A stretch of DNA of 64,000 nucleotides, taken from positions 713,081-777,080 of the forward strand of contig CM007319.1 of assembly GCA_000333855.2 (NCBI GenBank). The letters run 5' to 3'. The DNA comes from Endotrypanum monterogeii. Lineage: Eukaryota > Euglenozoa > Kinetoplastea > Trypanosomatida > Trypanosomatidae. A program made the translations under genes and the position numbers. Positions 20,388-35,300 of the stretch are shown here, one piece after another (positions within the stretch are counted from its first letter, which is position 1; every line of letters begins with the position of its first letter). The notes beneath the pieces are model-generated. The model was not told where the DNA came from, did not search any database, and saw only the letters and a list, made by a program, of their open reading frames with translations.

Positions 20388-23300
20388 ATGCTCTCATTTC
20401 CCCTCTTACCCTCAGCGCTGGTGACATCCTTTTGTCGATGGGTTCTGGCAGTGCTGCTGTGGCGAGGGTTGCTCTTTCTCGTATTGTGTGTAACGTTTCT
20501 CGAAGCACACGACTTACTTACCAAGCATCACTCATGCAGGGAGTTGGTCGAAGGCACCCCAGCGTGCTCTGTGCTTAGCTTTGCGCTCTGTGATAGGGCG
20601 TTGCCGATTTTCACGTTTGCATTTGCGGCCCCGGTGCACCGCGGTGTGTGGGCTCCACACACGGTGGCCATCGATACTGAAAACAGGACAGGAGAAACGT
20701 ATCAGCGAGGTGAAGCACCCCTATGTAATCACAGTGGTCTTGCCTGCTCAACGAAGCTCAATAGTTTAGCTCATTGGTGTCAGAATCTGCCACCCGGGTT
20801 CTCGCAGTGCAACGGTTCTAAGGCCAGGCAGCTGTATACGCGGACGACACTAGGGCTAGGCTCCACATCTGAAGGAAACGCAGAGGCTGTGGCGACGTAT
20901 AGCATTGGTGCGCCAAAGCAGCGGTCTGGCGGAAACTTAAATAAAACGGAAGTTGTTCACGGGTCCCTGTTGCGCAGCTCATCGAGGTTTCGGAGGACTG
21001 ATCTTCCCCATAGTGGGATCCACTCGCTCTCTCGTAGGTGGCTCTCATCGCGACACCAACCGTACTGGATATCAAGTCCTACGAGCAGTTTGCGAAGCTC
21101 GGTCGCGAGGGACAACGAAGGCTCCTCAGTGAGCAATGAAGCAAAAGAGGACCCTTCTTCCAGCGAACTCGTGCACGGTACTCCAAAGATTCTCCTCGTG
21201 GAGCCATCTGGTGCAATCGGATACGGCGCCACACTCACACCGCTCGTGTTGGTGGGTGTCTACGGGGCTCCATTGTTGCACATCTACGTCGACGGGGTGC
21301 TCATTTCCCTAGCGACGATGAAGTCTGTGTACGAGCTGCGTCTGCCCAGTATACCGGCACATCCCTCTCCACCCAAGCCCGGGCTGCTGCATTGCTCCAG
21401 GTCGTCGTCGGGTCCTGCTAACACGATTCTAGATTGCGAAGACCCTTCTTTGGTGACCCCTGTTGCAGTTACAATCACCTTCAAAACCACTGAGGCGACT
21501 GGGACTATACGCAACATTACAGTCGTGTTGGACGGCAAGGAGGGTCGTCCATACTTAGCTCGTCATATCACCTTTACACCAGTGCTCCTGGCGGCATCAA
21601 CGCAGGTTCAAGTAATGCAACGACGACCAGCCTTTACGAGTGATAGGGACCATGATACATGGGCACTGCTTGACATAAATCGAGGCTCGGCGAGAGCGAT
21701 CCCGCGCCTGCGGGGCAGCAATGTGCAAAACCTAACGGTGCTACTACATCCACAGAAGACCCGCACCGCCGGGCATCCGCAACAAGACTCGGAAGCTCGC
21801 TTACTCCGCTTCAGCCTACAGCTATCCTCCTTTACTTTCACGGGTATCGAAGTCACCGCGGGGCTTGCTGCAGCTAGTAACAGCTCCTCCTCGGTGCGGG
21901 ATACGATGTGGTGGTCAGGTCGCAGTCTGCAAGCGGTGTATAATTATGCTTCGAAAGACAGCATGGCATCTAATCTCTCGTTTCTCTGGTCTGTCGGGGA
22001 AGTTACAGGAGACCTGTCCACATCTACGGTAGTGCACTCTGTGGAAGCAGATGCTGAGTCATACGGACTCAACGTCGTGCTGCCCTCCCTCTCGCAGGCT
22101 GCACATACAGTGACAATACCTGCAACGTACACCGTTACACCCAACAACGGAGTGCGCTTTGTGAATCAGGATTGTATGTTCACAAGGTGGTATCATGACC
22201 TCTACATCCATGGGGCGTACCCGCGGTCTACATTGGTTGACAACGAGGACATGTTTGCAAGTTTGCGTCTGTTACGCTTACCAGAGCTTAACAGCGTTTC
22301 CAATCCCTACTACACATCTGTCGACAAGTCGATAGGTGAATGCAAAGTGAGTGGAGCTGATGACGACGCTGACATCCTCTTTTGTCGGGTGTCGATGAAC
22401 AGTGTACCATACGATCCTGTGAAGATTGCCAACTTGCGGGAAAAAAACCCAATGGACACCTGCGGCGGTGGTGTAGTGCTGGGCGTCTACACGGCTCGAA
22501 ACATGACCTCGCCCAGAGCAGCCAGCGCCGTGGTGAACTGGAATGCTCTGAATAGCAATGAAGATGTTGCGAAGGTGGCAGGGTTTCCGGTGACCCTACC
22601 GGTTAATAGTTTATTTCGCCTACCCACGGTTCTGGAAGCAGTGCCGGAGGGGTGGGAATCTCTGAGAAAAAGGGCCGCCGCAGCGGCGTCTTCATTTTCT
22701 GCGAACGGCGATTGGATCATACTTCGCTTTTCTTTTATCTACCAAAACGTTTTCGGTGGTAATTATCAAGTACATTGCGACGGAAGCGCTGTCGATATGC
22801 AACTCCGCATCCGCACCGCAAGCGATCACGAAACCGTGATGCACAACCACTGTCTACGAAGCGCGAGCTCAGCTTCTCCGTTCCGTCACACAATCGTAAG
22901 CACACCTTTCGTTTCAGAGAACAGCCTGTACATCAATGGAAGCTGCACCTTTCCTGTCACAATTTTGCAAGACGCTGACGCGATGAGCGGAGCGTTTTGT
23001 GGAGTCTCGCTTGAAGCGACGACCGTTTTTTCTCCCCCCAAAGCCTGGGGGGGCTCTCTGCTTTCGCCGTACGCCGTGTACGAAATTCGGATTCCTGTCA
23101 CGAAGGGTCGCCGTGATACCGGTTTCTCATATACCCGTGCAGAAGGAGCGTACTTTTTGGAGTTACGGGCCTCAGAGAACACCACCACAGCGCCCATTGC
23201 CTCGCTCTCGCTTCCAGCCCTTCATTCGGATAAGGATTGTTACGAGCTACCATGGTGGGTAGTGGAGTCCGACGGTCAGAACACGGGGACTGCGCCAGCT

Positions 23301-26300
23301 GGCCAGCGCTGGGGTGGTCTTGGTTACACGCATCAGTCATTTATCGCTACTACTGATGATGCGGGCAATGAGCGTCGTTACTGTCACCATTTCCTCGCCT
23401 TCCGTCTACCTGCGGAGATGGGTGGAGTGATGTGGTCGAAAGAAGTCGGTATAGTCGAAGAGGAAGCGCGTGATGCCTCTCCGCTGTGCCCGCGAGAACT
23501 GAGGCTGGGGATTCGTGCGCGCAGCGATACCACCCCGCCCGTGCTGTCGCAACGTGTCTTTTGCGGCTCTCGCTCCTTTTTCATGGATCCCATTACACCC
23601 TTGCAGCTACGCGTTCCCCTGATTGAGGTTCCGCAGCTTGTCGATCTAGATGCGCTGATACCAAACACAGAGCGAGGCTACTTTGTGTATCAGTACTGCA
23701 TTGATGTCTCTTTCTACGTGGCTAAAAATGGTTTCACTGGTGCCTACGCGCAGGGCAGCCCGCTCGTGTACACTATTATAGACACAGTAAAGGCCCCGTC
23801 GCACTTCTGTCCGCGAGTGAGCGAGGTGGCCCCAAAAGTGACGGTGGCGCTCGACGATACCCTCTTTTTTTTTGGGAAAGATCTTCGGTATGTTAGCGCC
23901 AACAATACGAGGCCTCTCTCGGGAGCACACTTTGCTGTGCAGCTGGCGGCAGTGGAAATGAACAGATGCGAGGGTCAATTCCTCGTCGAGCCTACCGGCG
24001 TGTTTCCTGAACTGTCGGCACACCTCGTCAACGATACAACACTGGCGCTCCGTGTCACCGCTGATACCCCGGGCGGGTGGTTCAACATGACAATGACACA
24101 TGGAGATCTAGGAGAAGTCTTCGTTGACTGTGGCCTTTCTATCCGCATCGAAAGTAACATCATCTCTGTGAAAACTTCAGACGTCGTGGGTCCCGTTGGT
24201 GGTACCATGGTCAGAATACGGGGTGTTAACCTCCCCATGTGGGCCGGCACAGACGTAGTGTTGACGATTGGCTACACGGGCGGCAGCACTTCTCTCGTGG
24301 CACCCAGCTGCCGCGTGACGTTCTCACTCGCGACACTGATGGAATTCGCCACGCCGAATATTCCGGCGGCAATGATTCCTCTCTTATCAATTTTTCAAAC
24401 GGAGGATATGAACAGCATTTTGTACTGGCTGCCCATCAACCTGACTACCTACTACACCGACATCCACAACCGTCGCCGAGTATTTCAGAGTATCAACGTA
24501 GACACCGCCGAGTTCGGTGTTGATCTTCTCACGGTCGAGTTCCGCGTTGGCAAAACGCTTGTGACTAGCGTCTGGCCCCTAACGGTATCTTGCATGGAAG
24601 AGTCCCCAACACTCCGCATTCTCGGGGCCGGCATCATGGCGCACTCGGTTCTGTTGTGCGACACAAACACGATCAGCTCGCCTGAGAGAACAGCTTGTAT
24701 TGTATGCATGCCTCGAGGCTTTTCCTCAGAGGAGCTAGTGTGCGACGTGCTTTCGCCGCTGGCACCCGGTCAATACCAAGTATACGTGTCCGACCGCGCT
24801 CTCGAGGGAGACTCAGGCTTCACCGTCACATCAGCCTGTGAGGTGAGCACAGTCACTCCTGATTTTATTTACCCCTACACGGGAGGTGTGGAACTCTCTC
24901 TGGTGGGACAGTGGTTTGCACCGTGGGCTGTGTCCGTCATGACTGTTGTCGCCATCAGCGGTGACATTAGGCATACCTACACGATGAAAATAACGGAATT
25001 TACGTCGCATAAAATTAGCTGTCTTGCTCCCGATTTGACTTGGATGGATCGAGAAGGTGGCACTTTGTCGCTGGAGGTCGCTCACGCTGGGGGGACCCTG
25101 GGGTGCGATCGACTGTGCGCAGTGCAAAAGGTTCAGGTGTTGTCACAGGAGCAGACCCCACGCATAGAGTCCTTCTCACCCTATACCGGCCAGGCACCGT
25201 TATGGATCACGATCTATGGATCAGGGTTCACTAAATTGGCCCACTCTCCGACCCTGCCACAGTCGTTGCGGTTCGCCAAAAATCGCTTCCCTACCACGGA
25301 TGACTCGCTGGCGCCAGTGTCAGAACAGGAAACCTACGTGGATGTGGGCGCGGGTCCCTGCTTCATTGTAGACATGCTGAATACACGTATTCTATGCAAC
25401 CTCAAGGATCCGTGTGCAAACCTGCAAGCGAACGCGACACTTCACTTGGTCTCGCGGGGCCATGGAACGACGAGTACAGTCAGCGAAGTCTCGCACAGTC
25501 TTTTTTTCAACTGCGAGATGCGGGCAACGGATATCTCTCACGCTGTTGGATCTGCTGCTGGGGGTCAAGAGCTCAACATCACAGGGATCGGTTTCCCTTC
25601 GAGTCCGGCGCTATTGAGGGTCACAGTAGCGGAGACGGAGTGCCACGTGACGGTGGCCACTACAACAAAGATTACGTGCACGACAGCCACAAGTACAGAC
25701 GCGGTGCTGTCGCGCGGTGGATCGGTACAGGTGTACAACCGCGCCAATGGGCAACAGAGCACTTGCTGCTTTTACACATTTTCCACTGTTCTTACACCAA
25801 TTCTCTCGGCTGTCTCACCGACAACTGCTGCTGGAGGCGCGCGTTTGCTTCTTTTCGGTACCAACTTCCCGTACATACACGCCGAGGATGGGGGTGAGGG
25901 TGAGAGCGGCATCCACTACACTGCGAAGGTGTCTTGCAATCTCACGAGAGGTACCTCCGCAGACCCTGCAATGTTGGTCCTCTTCGGCGCCAGGCGGCTG
26001 GTGGTAACTGACATCGAAAGTGAGACTCGTGCTTCTGTTACAGTGCCACACGACTACTTCGGTCGTGACTACCTCTCCGTACACGTCCCAGGTGTGGGCA
26101 ACTCCCCACCATACACCGAAAGTCTCTTCACAGTGCTGATGATGCCCGCTGTTACGATACCCAGCGCCGGTGGCTATCGCGCACGGGTGTCAATGCGACT
26201 GGTCGGCACGTCGCTGGGCTCCAACCGCCCAGCTGGGGAGGTTGCCGAGCTCTTTCGTGTGTTCGTTTGCGGTAGAGAGTGTGACATTCAGCGCACGAAC

Positions 26301-29300
26301 AATGCCGGCGAACTTGTCTGTCGAACCCCGTGGTACATGGACGAGGAGCTAGTGAACCTTTACCGCGGATCCCTGACATTTTCAAAGCTGCTGGATGGCT
26401 TCACTGCGCATGCTCGAGCGGCTCCTTTTTTTTCTGAGACAACGGCCCCTTCCAGAGCTGCTGAAGCGTCGTCCAGGTCGCTCCAAGATGGATGGAGCGA
26501 CGTTACGGCGCTCTTCACCGGCTCCGCCAGCCCTATGTACCCGTACGCTGCTATTACCCCTGTTGTTAACATCGTAGCGTCCAGCTTGTTTCTCGTGCTG
26601 GAGGCCCACCTGCACTCGCGCCTGCTGCTGTATAGCGTGACGCTCACATTTGTACCGACGACGCCGCGGGCGAATGCGCTTGACTTATCTAACGCGAGAT
26701 GCCGCATGAGGCTGGCGACGCCGCAGGCAGAGGCAGCGACGCTTTTCTCTGCTGAAGCGAATCCGCTGAACGCAAGCATGTGGAGATCAGAAGACTCCAA
26801 TGGCGCGTATGACTCTCGCTACATGTGGCCGCCCCTGCAGCTTGGCACCAATACCCTACATTTCGCACTCCTCGAGTACCTCCCAACCACGACCTACGTT
26901 GGTATAGAGTGTGAGGGGATGCCCATTGGCACATTGCAGATACAGGAAGCATCAGTTGCTGGGTATCAGGTAGGTCTGTATCCCTCTGGCGGTCACTGTC
27001 CGGTGAACCTCCGCACTCAACAGCGCTTCGATCAGCCAATCATGAACTCGTGTTCCAGTCGAGCTGGTGCGTCTTGCCCTCACTTTCAGTTTCGTATGAG
27101 CCTCACTCCCATAGTGACTCGCTTCCGACCCCTTGCGGCGCTGACTAGCGACGTTGGGGCGCTCATCACCCTTCACGGCAGCGGCTTCGGCAACCGCGTT
27201 AGCGCCGTAGCGGTAGTGGTGCTAGACAAGGCTGCCTGCACTCCACTCACGGTGACTGACACGGAACTCACATGCTTCATGGAAGGGCGGATTTCGTCCC
27301 CTCAAGCGTGGCAAGTCAGCTGGTCGGTTGAGAGCCGACGAGGTGAGGCAATGCTGCTCAGCGCGCAGCCTTTCTACGCTGCTGTCTTGTGGTCCTCCTA
27401 CCTGGCCTGGATGGGGACAGGGCTTCCAAAGGAGGGCAATATTGTCGTTCTCAAGGGCAACACAATCATGCTTGACATCACACCGCCACCCCTTTCGGGC
27501 ATTCTGCTCGGTGGAGTGCTCATCATCTCTGATGAAGTGGATGTGGAGCTCCGCCTTGGCTACCTGGCCATCACCGAAACTGGCGCCCTCATCGCTGGAA
27601 GTGCCATGCAGCCACATCGCCACCGATTCACATTGACCCTCACACTGAACAGATTCCAGGAGGACCCACTCGAGTACAAGGATGATATTCTTGTGCTTCA
27701 GGAAGAACAGGCGGAAATGGATGAACCCTCATACAACCGAATGCTCAATGTGTACGAGGGAACGCTGCAACTGCACGGCTTACCACCGACGGTGCCGCGG
27801 GCCCGGCTGGCTCATCCGGCGAGTGTGGGCGACACCAAGGTAACCGTCGACCGGTTCGTACCCTGGGCAAAAGGAGACACCATCGCAATCGTTACGAAGC
27901 ACGACCCCGATCCAACGCACATGGAGCAGCGTGTTATTCGGCGACGAGGAGGGAATGAGACACACACCGTTCTTTTCTTCGAGAGCAACGCACCGCTACG
28001 ATACAGCCATGCTATACATGGGAGCGGTGGGCGCATTGAATGGGAGGAAAGGTGGAATACGGTCTACAACACCTCCACTGGCACCGACGTTGTGTACCTC
28101 TCGCGCACGATCGTGATTCGTGGAGATGAAATCAGCCCTTTATCGGAAGTGGGGGCATCTGTCTGGATACGCAATACAACCACCTCCTACTTGAAGCACG
28201 TCGAGCTGTACCGCACCGGGAAACGAGGGACACGACAGGGATACAGTCTGTGGCTAGACTCCCTTCGATTTCCAGTCAATAAGGTTGTGCTAAGGGACGT
28301 GGTGGTGCATGATGCGTACTACCGTGGAGTTGTGCTGGAGGCCACACGCAACGCAATACTGAGCGATCTGACTGTTCTGTACGCAGATGGATACGGTGTC
28401 GCGGCCGTCAGTGCGAACCACGAGCGACTCACTGTGACTAACAGTTTTCTCTTTGGATTTCATGGAAACAGGGGCGGTCTGGACACCGTCGCCGCCGGTC
28501 TCTATGCCAGCTCTGCTGATGTTATTTTGGAAAACACAGAGATCTGCGCGAGCGAGGGGCACGGCGCCTGGTTCGCACTACGGTTTCTCTTTGTTGCTGC
28601 GCAGGCCCCCACATGCCCGGCCCAAAACCGACTGGGTCCCATTCGTGGCAATAGCCTGCATCACGTTCGGGGACACGGCCTCTTTGTGTTTCCCCTTCAG
28701 TTTAACATGGGGGACCGATGCCAGCTCACTGCCAACATCGCCGCCGCTAATGATCCAGAGCAGGTGAGTGTTGCCGCGAAGGCGGTCGTAATGGCGGAAG
28801 AGGTGCCTATGAAATGCGCCGGAGAGGTAAGTGATCAGCTCATCTTCAGCTGCGGGCTTTACGGTATCTACCTGCCGCCGTCCAACGGATACGTAGTGCG
28901 CAGTAGCGCAATCATCGACTGTGGGACAGCGTCTCTTTTTCTCGATTACATTACGAACATAACAGAGATCGCCGATACGTTCCTCGCCGGGGTGCTTCCA
29001 GACCGTTCCTGCTCGAAACACCCCTCCTTCGGTGCTCTGTCCTCTGGGGAGAGGGATGACAAACATCCGCCGCCGGAGCTCGGGGGTGATGGGGCTCGCT
29101 GCCGGGAAAAGGATCACTCAGCTATCGAGGTACAACACGGCGGTCATCTCTTTCTTTCCTCTATTATCGTTGGCGACTTTGCCGATGGCGCAGTTTTCCG
29201 TCTGGCTACACTAACGACCCCGTCCTCTGAGGCTACCAGCTACCCCACAGGGAGTTACGCTGCACGGCGCAGTGGCCACCTCACGGTGCGGTTCTTCAAC

Positions 29301-32300
29301 TTCACTGCAGTGAGTGAGGTAAATCTGAGGTTTATTTTGGCAGGACGGGTAGCTCTACAAGATGTGGATGGGCGAATGTCGCAATCGAACAAGACCTCTA
29401 TCTTCGTGTACACTGACGACATGAAGGTTGAAGCAGCCCCATCGTTCTGCACGCATGTTTCGAGTGCGTCGAGCCAAAGCGCACACTGGTCAGCGATTTT
29501 GCCAGCGGACACCCTACCAAGCTACCGAAGAGTTTCTTGGGGACGAGGTCGCGAGCGCAAGCACGCAGTCATGGCCGGCCGAACTAAAACTCAGCTACTT
29601 GTTGGCATTGGAGCTACGTCTGGTGGTGGTGAAAGCGATGTACACTCCCCGCAGGAGGATCTTTGGATGTGTACAGTACCCTCCAAACAACTCTCGCTTC
29701 TTTTCGTCGAGGCTGTCTCTGGGTCTACCACCAGCAGCGATGAGGGCCAACCACTGTGCCAGTCGATGACACTCGAGCTGCGCGAAAACGATCACTCACA
29801 AGTAAAAATATTCATGAATCTAACCACGAGTTCGCGCGGTGCCGGTACATCGGCTATGTTTTACCTTCTCATACGGGACGATGTGCCACCGAATGAGGAC
29901 ACTGCTGAGACAGCGAGGGCGGTGAGAAGCGGTGTTCGCCCCGTATGGCGTCCTCCGGTTGAGGACGAGGCGGCGACTTCGACTGCGGAGGCCACGGGCG
30001 CAGGCTTTTACACCCTCGAATCATCAACCAACATGCTCCTCACCTTCCACACCGCCAGCGGATCCCTCTGCAGCCCGACGAGGGTCTCCCTCAAGGTGGA
30101 TACATCCTTGGCGTGGCCGACTGCAGAACTGCTTCTGCAAGTTCGTGTGTCTCCGAACACCATCTACTTTCAACCACAGTCCGGTACACAGACGTTTTGC
30201 TCAGTACTCCCGCTGATGGGAGAGGTCAGGTGGTACACTGAGAAAGGGGAAGAGAAGGATGACAAGAACAGCGACCCCCTTGCTGCACAGCAAACCCTTC
30301 CTCTCACGGGCAGCAGCGCAGACCAAGGAAATCATTTGAACGAGAAGCGGCAGTACAGTCGATCTTCAAATGAAACAGCGCGGACGCTCGATACGTCGGG
30401 GAGAACAGAGTCGATTACTGCGTGGCTCCGACTCGCCCTCAACCCCCTTTGTCTCGACTCCTCGACGCGAGCTAACAAGAGTGGCCCGTGGAACACGTCA
30501 CCCTCACTATGGGCAGACGTGCAGCTGAGAAGGTGCGAAAAAAAAGGAACTCAAGAAAGCGGCTGTGTCGGTCCTCACTTACCCTATCTTCGCCCCTTCA
30601 CACAAGAAGATCCATTTGAGGGGTACACACCGCACACGTCGTGGTACGTGTCGACCGCGTGGGAGGGAGGACGTGCACCGTGGATGTACGATAACGGGGA
30701 AGAGAAGGTGCCAAGCGGGGAACAAGCAGTCTTCGTCATTCCGTACGGCACTCGTGTCCATCTTAATCTCGAGGAGGCAGTTCGTGTTCCGGGTGTGCTG
30801 CTGGTTGTTGGTGAGTTGCTAGTGACAGTGGCGCCGGCAGGAACAGCCTGCACACCTGCATCTCAGGCCACGATAGCAGAGACCCAACCCAAGAGACCCG
30901 TCGCCTCCTGTACCTCCTTTTCTAGCGGAAAGCACACCACGTCAGTAGTTACATTGACGATACAAACACTGATTGTCATTGGCAAGCTGAATGTTTCCTC
31001 GTCTGACGCGACGGCACCAACTCTGCGTATTATCCTCGGTGCCCGCGGTGTGTCCTCTGCTCCTTTTCAGCTAGATACGGAAACGATGGTTCACCCAGGA
31101 GCATTTTATGCTGCTGGGGAAGTCACGCTGACGGGACGTACGGATGTGCCAACGGTGTGGCGAGCCACGAGTGCGATTCGTGCCAACACTTCAGCACTTC
31201 CCATCCTCACGAGCACATCCGACATGAATCGCTTACAGGGTTACTGCACGCGATTGGTGCAGATGGAAGCAGGTGAGGCAGTGACTACAATGACATCCCT
31301 CAGAGGAGTTGTTGACAAGTGCGTGGCTGCATCGAGACGGCACCTGCCATCGTGGATGCAGCGTCTTCCCGTCAGTGAAGATGCGCTTTTGGGATTGCGC
31401 CATGGAAGTCGCGTCGCAGTTACCAGCGGATCATCCCGTGTGGATGATGCCGAGGTGAACACACTGACTCGTGATATGAGGGTGAGCCGCTTTTTAAAGC
31501 CGAGCGAAGGTGGGCAAGGCAGTGATATCCAAGTCATCGTAGTGACGACAAAGGTGCCCTCCAACGGGACGGTATACAAAGCATGGAGCCACAACCACGG
31601 TGGCGTGTACGCACACGATGAAACGCCTCGGCTGGGCACGAAGGGCATGTACAGTGAGGTGGTGGTTTTGTCCAAGACCATTGAGTTCGACTGTGACGCG
31701 CCGCGCAAGTCGAGTGAGTCGGGTTGCACACTCCTCATCACGCGCCAGCGTCACCCTGTCAACATCTTCCCTCCACCGCGTTTTCACGCGTCTGGCGTGG
31801 CGTTCCGTCACTTTGGTAGGTGTGCTCGAGGAGAAGCAGCAGCAATGCCAGTGGTGGCGCCTTTCGTTTTCTTGCCAGCCCTCTACGTAAACGTATCCGC
31901 AGCCAGGAGTGACAAGCGTAGCGTGCAGTACCGCACCAGTGAAGAGAAGTGGTCCGCTACCGGCTACTTCACCTTAGCGGGGTGTATTATCGAAGACAGC
32001 TACGGCCCCGCGCTTTATACGGACAGTCGCAACACTCATCTCTTTATGGTGGACTCAGCCGTCTGGAACAGCGACGGCGGCGGAGTGCGCCTCGATGGTA
32101 GCGGTATCGGTGTCTTTATGATAGATATCGTTGTCGCTGGGACGCGGTACGCTCGTAGCGCCTACTATGATGATACGGTCGATTGGTCCGAGCCTATTGA
32201 TTTGCAAGTGGCGATGCCACTGACGTTGAAGGACACTCGAGTGTCGTCACTCTGCAGTGTTCTTGTGAACCATTCACACGCCTCGAGGTCATCTCTGCCC

Positions 32301-35300
32301 ATCATGGGTGACACCGACGCACAGCTGAGCGTTGCCACGGCCGCACCATTTATGAAGAACGTGGTAGCGGCTGGATCGGAAAGTGAAGGCTTCTGTGTTC
32401 CCTGGGACGGATCTGGCGGACCAAGTTTGATGGCTAACAACACGGCACATAGCAGTTTCATTGGGCTCTTTTTGTTCCGTGCAGCAAAGTCGACTACGCA
32501 AACAGATGATGCAACTCTCGGAGGCAGCCTGGCAGCGCAGTCAGGAAGCGGCAGATCAGCCCATAGCGCGATACAGGACAATGACAAATATGCTTCCCAA
32601 ATACATTTCGCTGCGCCGGTGACACCGAGAGTACCCAAATCCTTTCTAGCGGATATGCTCTACAACAGCGGAAATGCGGCATCAGCAGATGGCCAGCTAA
32701 TCGGTGCCGCGACCCACTTTGTGCGATGGACTCTCTACGGCAACCGATTTCTCGGATTGTACAGCAGTGGTCATGAGAACGTAACCATTTCCGATTCAGA
32801 TATCTTCGCGAATCCTATTGGGGTAGCCTTAGCTGTATACCCCGGAGCACCGAACGGCAGCAGTCGCGTCTCCTCGAGCTACATTGCTACGTTTCCCGGA
32901 TGCAGCATGACCGCCCCTCTGCTCACCTCTAGGGATCGCTTCCGCGAAGGTGACGCTGATCCAGACTTCACTGCTTTGGTGGATGTGCGTGAGTGGGATG
33001 TGTGTCATTTCAGCGCTTACGCTAAGCCCTCGTGGACTTCACGCGGGTGCGGACCGATCACCTTTGTGGACCAGTCGTACCACTATGCCGGTGTCCTCGC
33101 CTTGCCTTCATACGAGTACGTGCCGCTGTCATACAGCCGCAGAAAACCTGTCACGGCGCCGAGCCGTTCGCTGCTGGAGGCCGCAACGAACGGTCAGCTG
33201 TATCTCGAAAACGTCCTTTTTGGTGGTGTAGGAGAATTGACTCGGTGCGTCCGCGCTGGGCAGTCGAACACGGGGAATCCCTCCAGATCTATACTGCTCA
33301 GCGCAGCGGTGATGGGTGCGGGCTCGGAAGCCATCTACAGCAGCGCTTCTCTGGGGTCTATCATACTCTCACAAGTTCAATACGCATCTTCGTGTGCGCC
33401 ACCTATGGCGTCCACGGCACGCGGTGCAGACTCGAATGGGAGCCCACCTCTGTTATCCCTCGCCGGGTGGATGGGGTCAGTATTGCGACTACGTCCCAGA
33501 GCCGAACGAGCGTTTGCGGAAGAGATGATGTCGTGCTCATCAAGCGAAAGTGTAGACCAGACAGACGGTCTCAATTCTACCGTTGTGTACGCAATGCAAC
33601 GTGACAGCACGCCAGGAAACAGCAGCATCAACGTTTTAACTCCTGTCGATGTCGTGGGGCAGCGATCTCTTCGAGCTCATGACGGGAACCCCTATGGCAT
33701 GACGGTCGTCTACGACATGGATGGCAGCGCCTATCACCAACTGAGCGGCTCACGGTGCTATGTGGCGCGCGGTGCGTCAAGAAACAGTTCCGTCACGGCA
33801 CTTCTTGGTTCACTCTGCAGTATCTCACCTTTGTCATACGGAGAACTCCTTGTGTGCCCCATGACAGTTTCTTTTCACCAAGTGCGCCTGCAGAGCCTCG
33901 ATGCGAGGAAAGCACTGGCCTCGCTGATCGGGCGCGTCTCCCTCACCATAGCGGTCGCTTCGGCATCGGAAGCAACCGCGCCAAAAGATCTTGGGAGCAC
34001 GGACGCCATGACAATACTTGAGGCGGCCGAACCGTTGAGAACAACGGAAACGGACACAGCTCGACAAGCGTCTCTCGACGCCTCTGCTATCCAGATCGCT
34101 TTTCAGGCACCACTTGGCACGGTCGGCATCTCGGTAAAACCAGACGCCTACCCAGAAGCTCTGCAAGTGACTCTTAGCGCATGCACCGCGCCAGCACTAA
34201 GCAGTGGGGCGACAACGATAATGAGGCTTCCTCTCATGGACGAAGACATAACTGTACACGTGTGGTCCGAACGCAGCAGGACACAGTTAGCGCCGGCCAG
34301 CAGCATGCGCAGCTTTTCAATGCCTTTGGAGACCTTGCCCATCACTGCAGACGTCAGATCACCCCTCGCCTCACGCATTTCGACAGCGAAGGCGCCGCTG
34401 TTGCCCCGCGAAGAGACTCGATGGTTTCGGGACACTTACCGAAGCAGCCCCGGAGGTGAAGAGGAGTCCGTATTACTTTTGCAAGTTACTTGTGGGGCGC
34501 GTCTGAGAATCCATCAGCTGGTGTATGGCACTATTCTTCTTTACACCCCGGAGAAACATGACGCCGTCACTCAGCGGCTGCTGCAAGTTGGACCTAACAT
34601 GACGGTGAGCCGGCTAATGCCGTCCGATATCTTTCCCGATACCCAGTTGGAGCTCTATATGGCTCCTCTGCGACTCACAACGATGTCTACCTATCCTAGT
34701 GCAAACTCTGGTGAGGGAACGTGGCTCATTTTGAAAGTAGAAGCAGTCGACGATATCGCCTACAGTACAACTGCTGCCACCGACGCCATCGACTCATTTT
34801 TGAAATTGATCGATACAGATACCAGCTACTATGCCACACATATCGCCTCTACTACACCAGTGCCGCTGACCACCTCACAACGAACATTGCAGAGTCGCCT
34901 GTATCATCTGCTCTCTGCCCAAGCTAAAGCTAGAGCACCTGGCCAGAGCGCTTCTCGGCGCAGGATACAAGAGGCATGGAGAGAGGGAGAGTGGAAAAAC
35001 CGCAGTACAAATGCGACTGCCAGCAGCAACTCTTTTCTCAGTGTTGGTGGACTTCGCTGTTCAGTTGTGCTGACCATGCCGGTGCTGCTTCCCTCGGAGC
35101 GAGCGCGCCTGAACGCCCTTCTCCGGGCTGAGGTATCCACAGGGAGGGCAGGACAAGAGACGAGAGTCCCATTCATCGCCTTTGGGACAGCAGCGGCACT
35201 GATAGTCCTCCTCCTTCCCGTTTACATGGCGCTGCGCTCAGTCCTACCATCGCTGCAGACCCGGGCAGGAGAAATAGTCGAGGGCCGAAAATATGCTGGA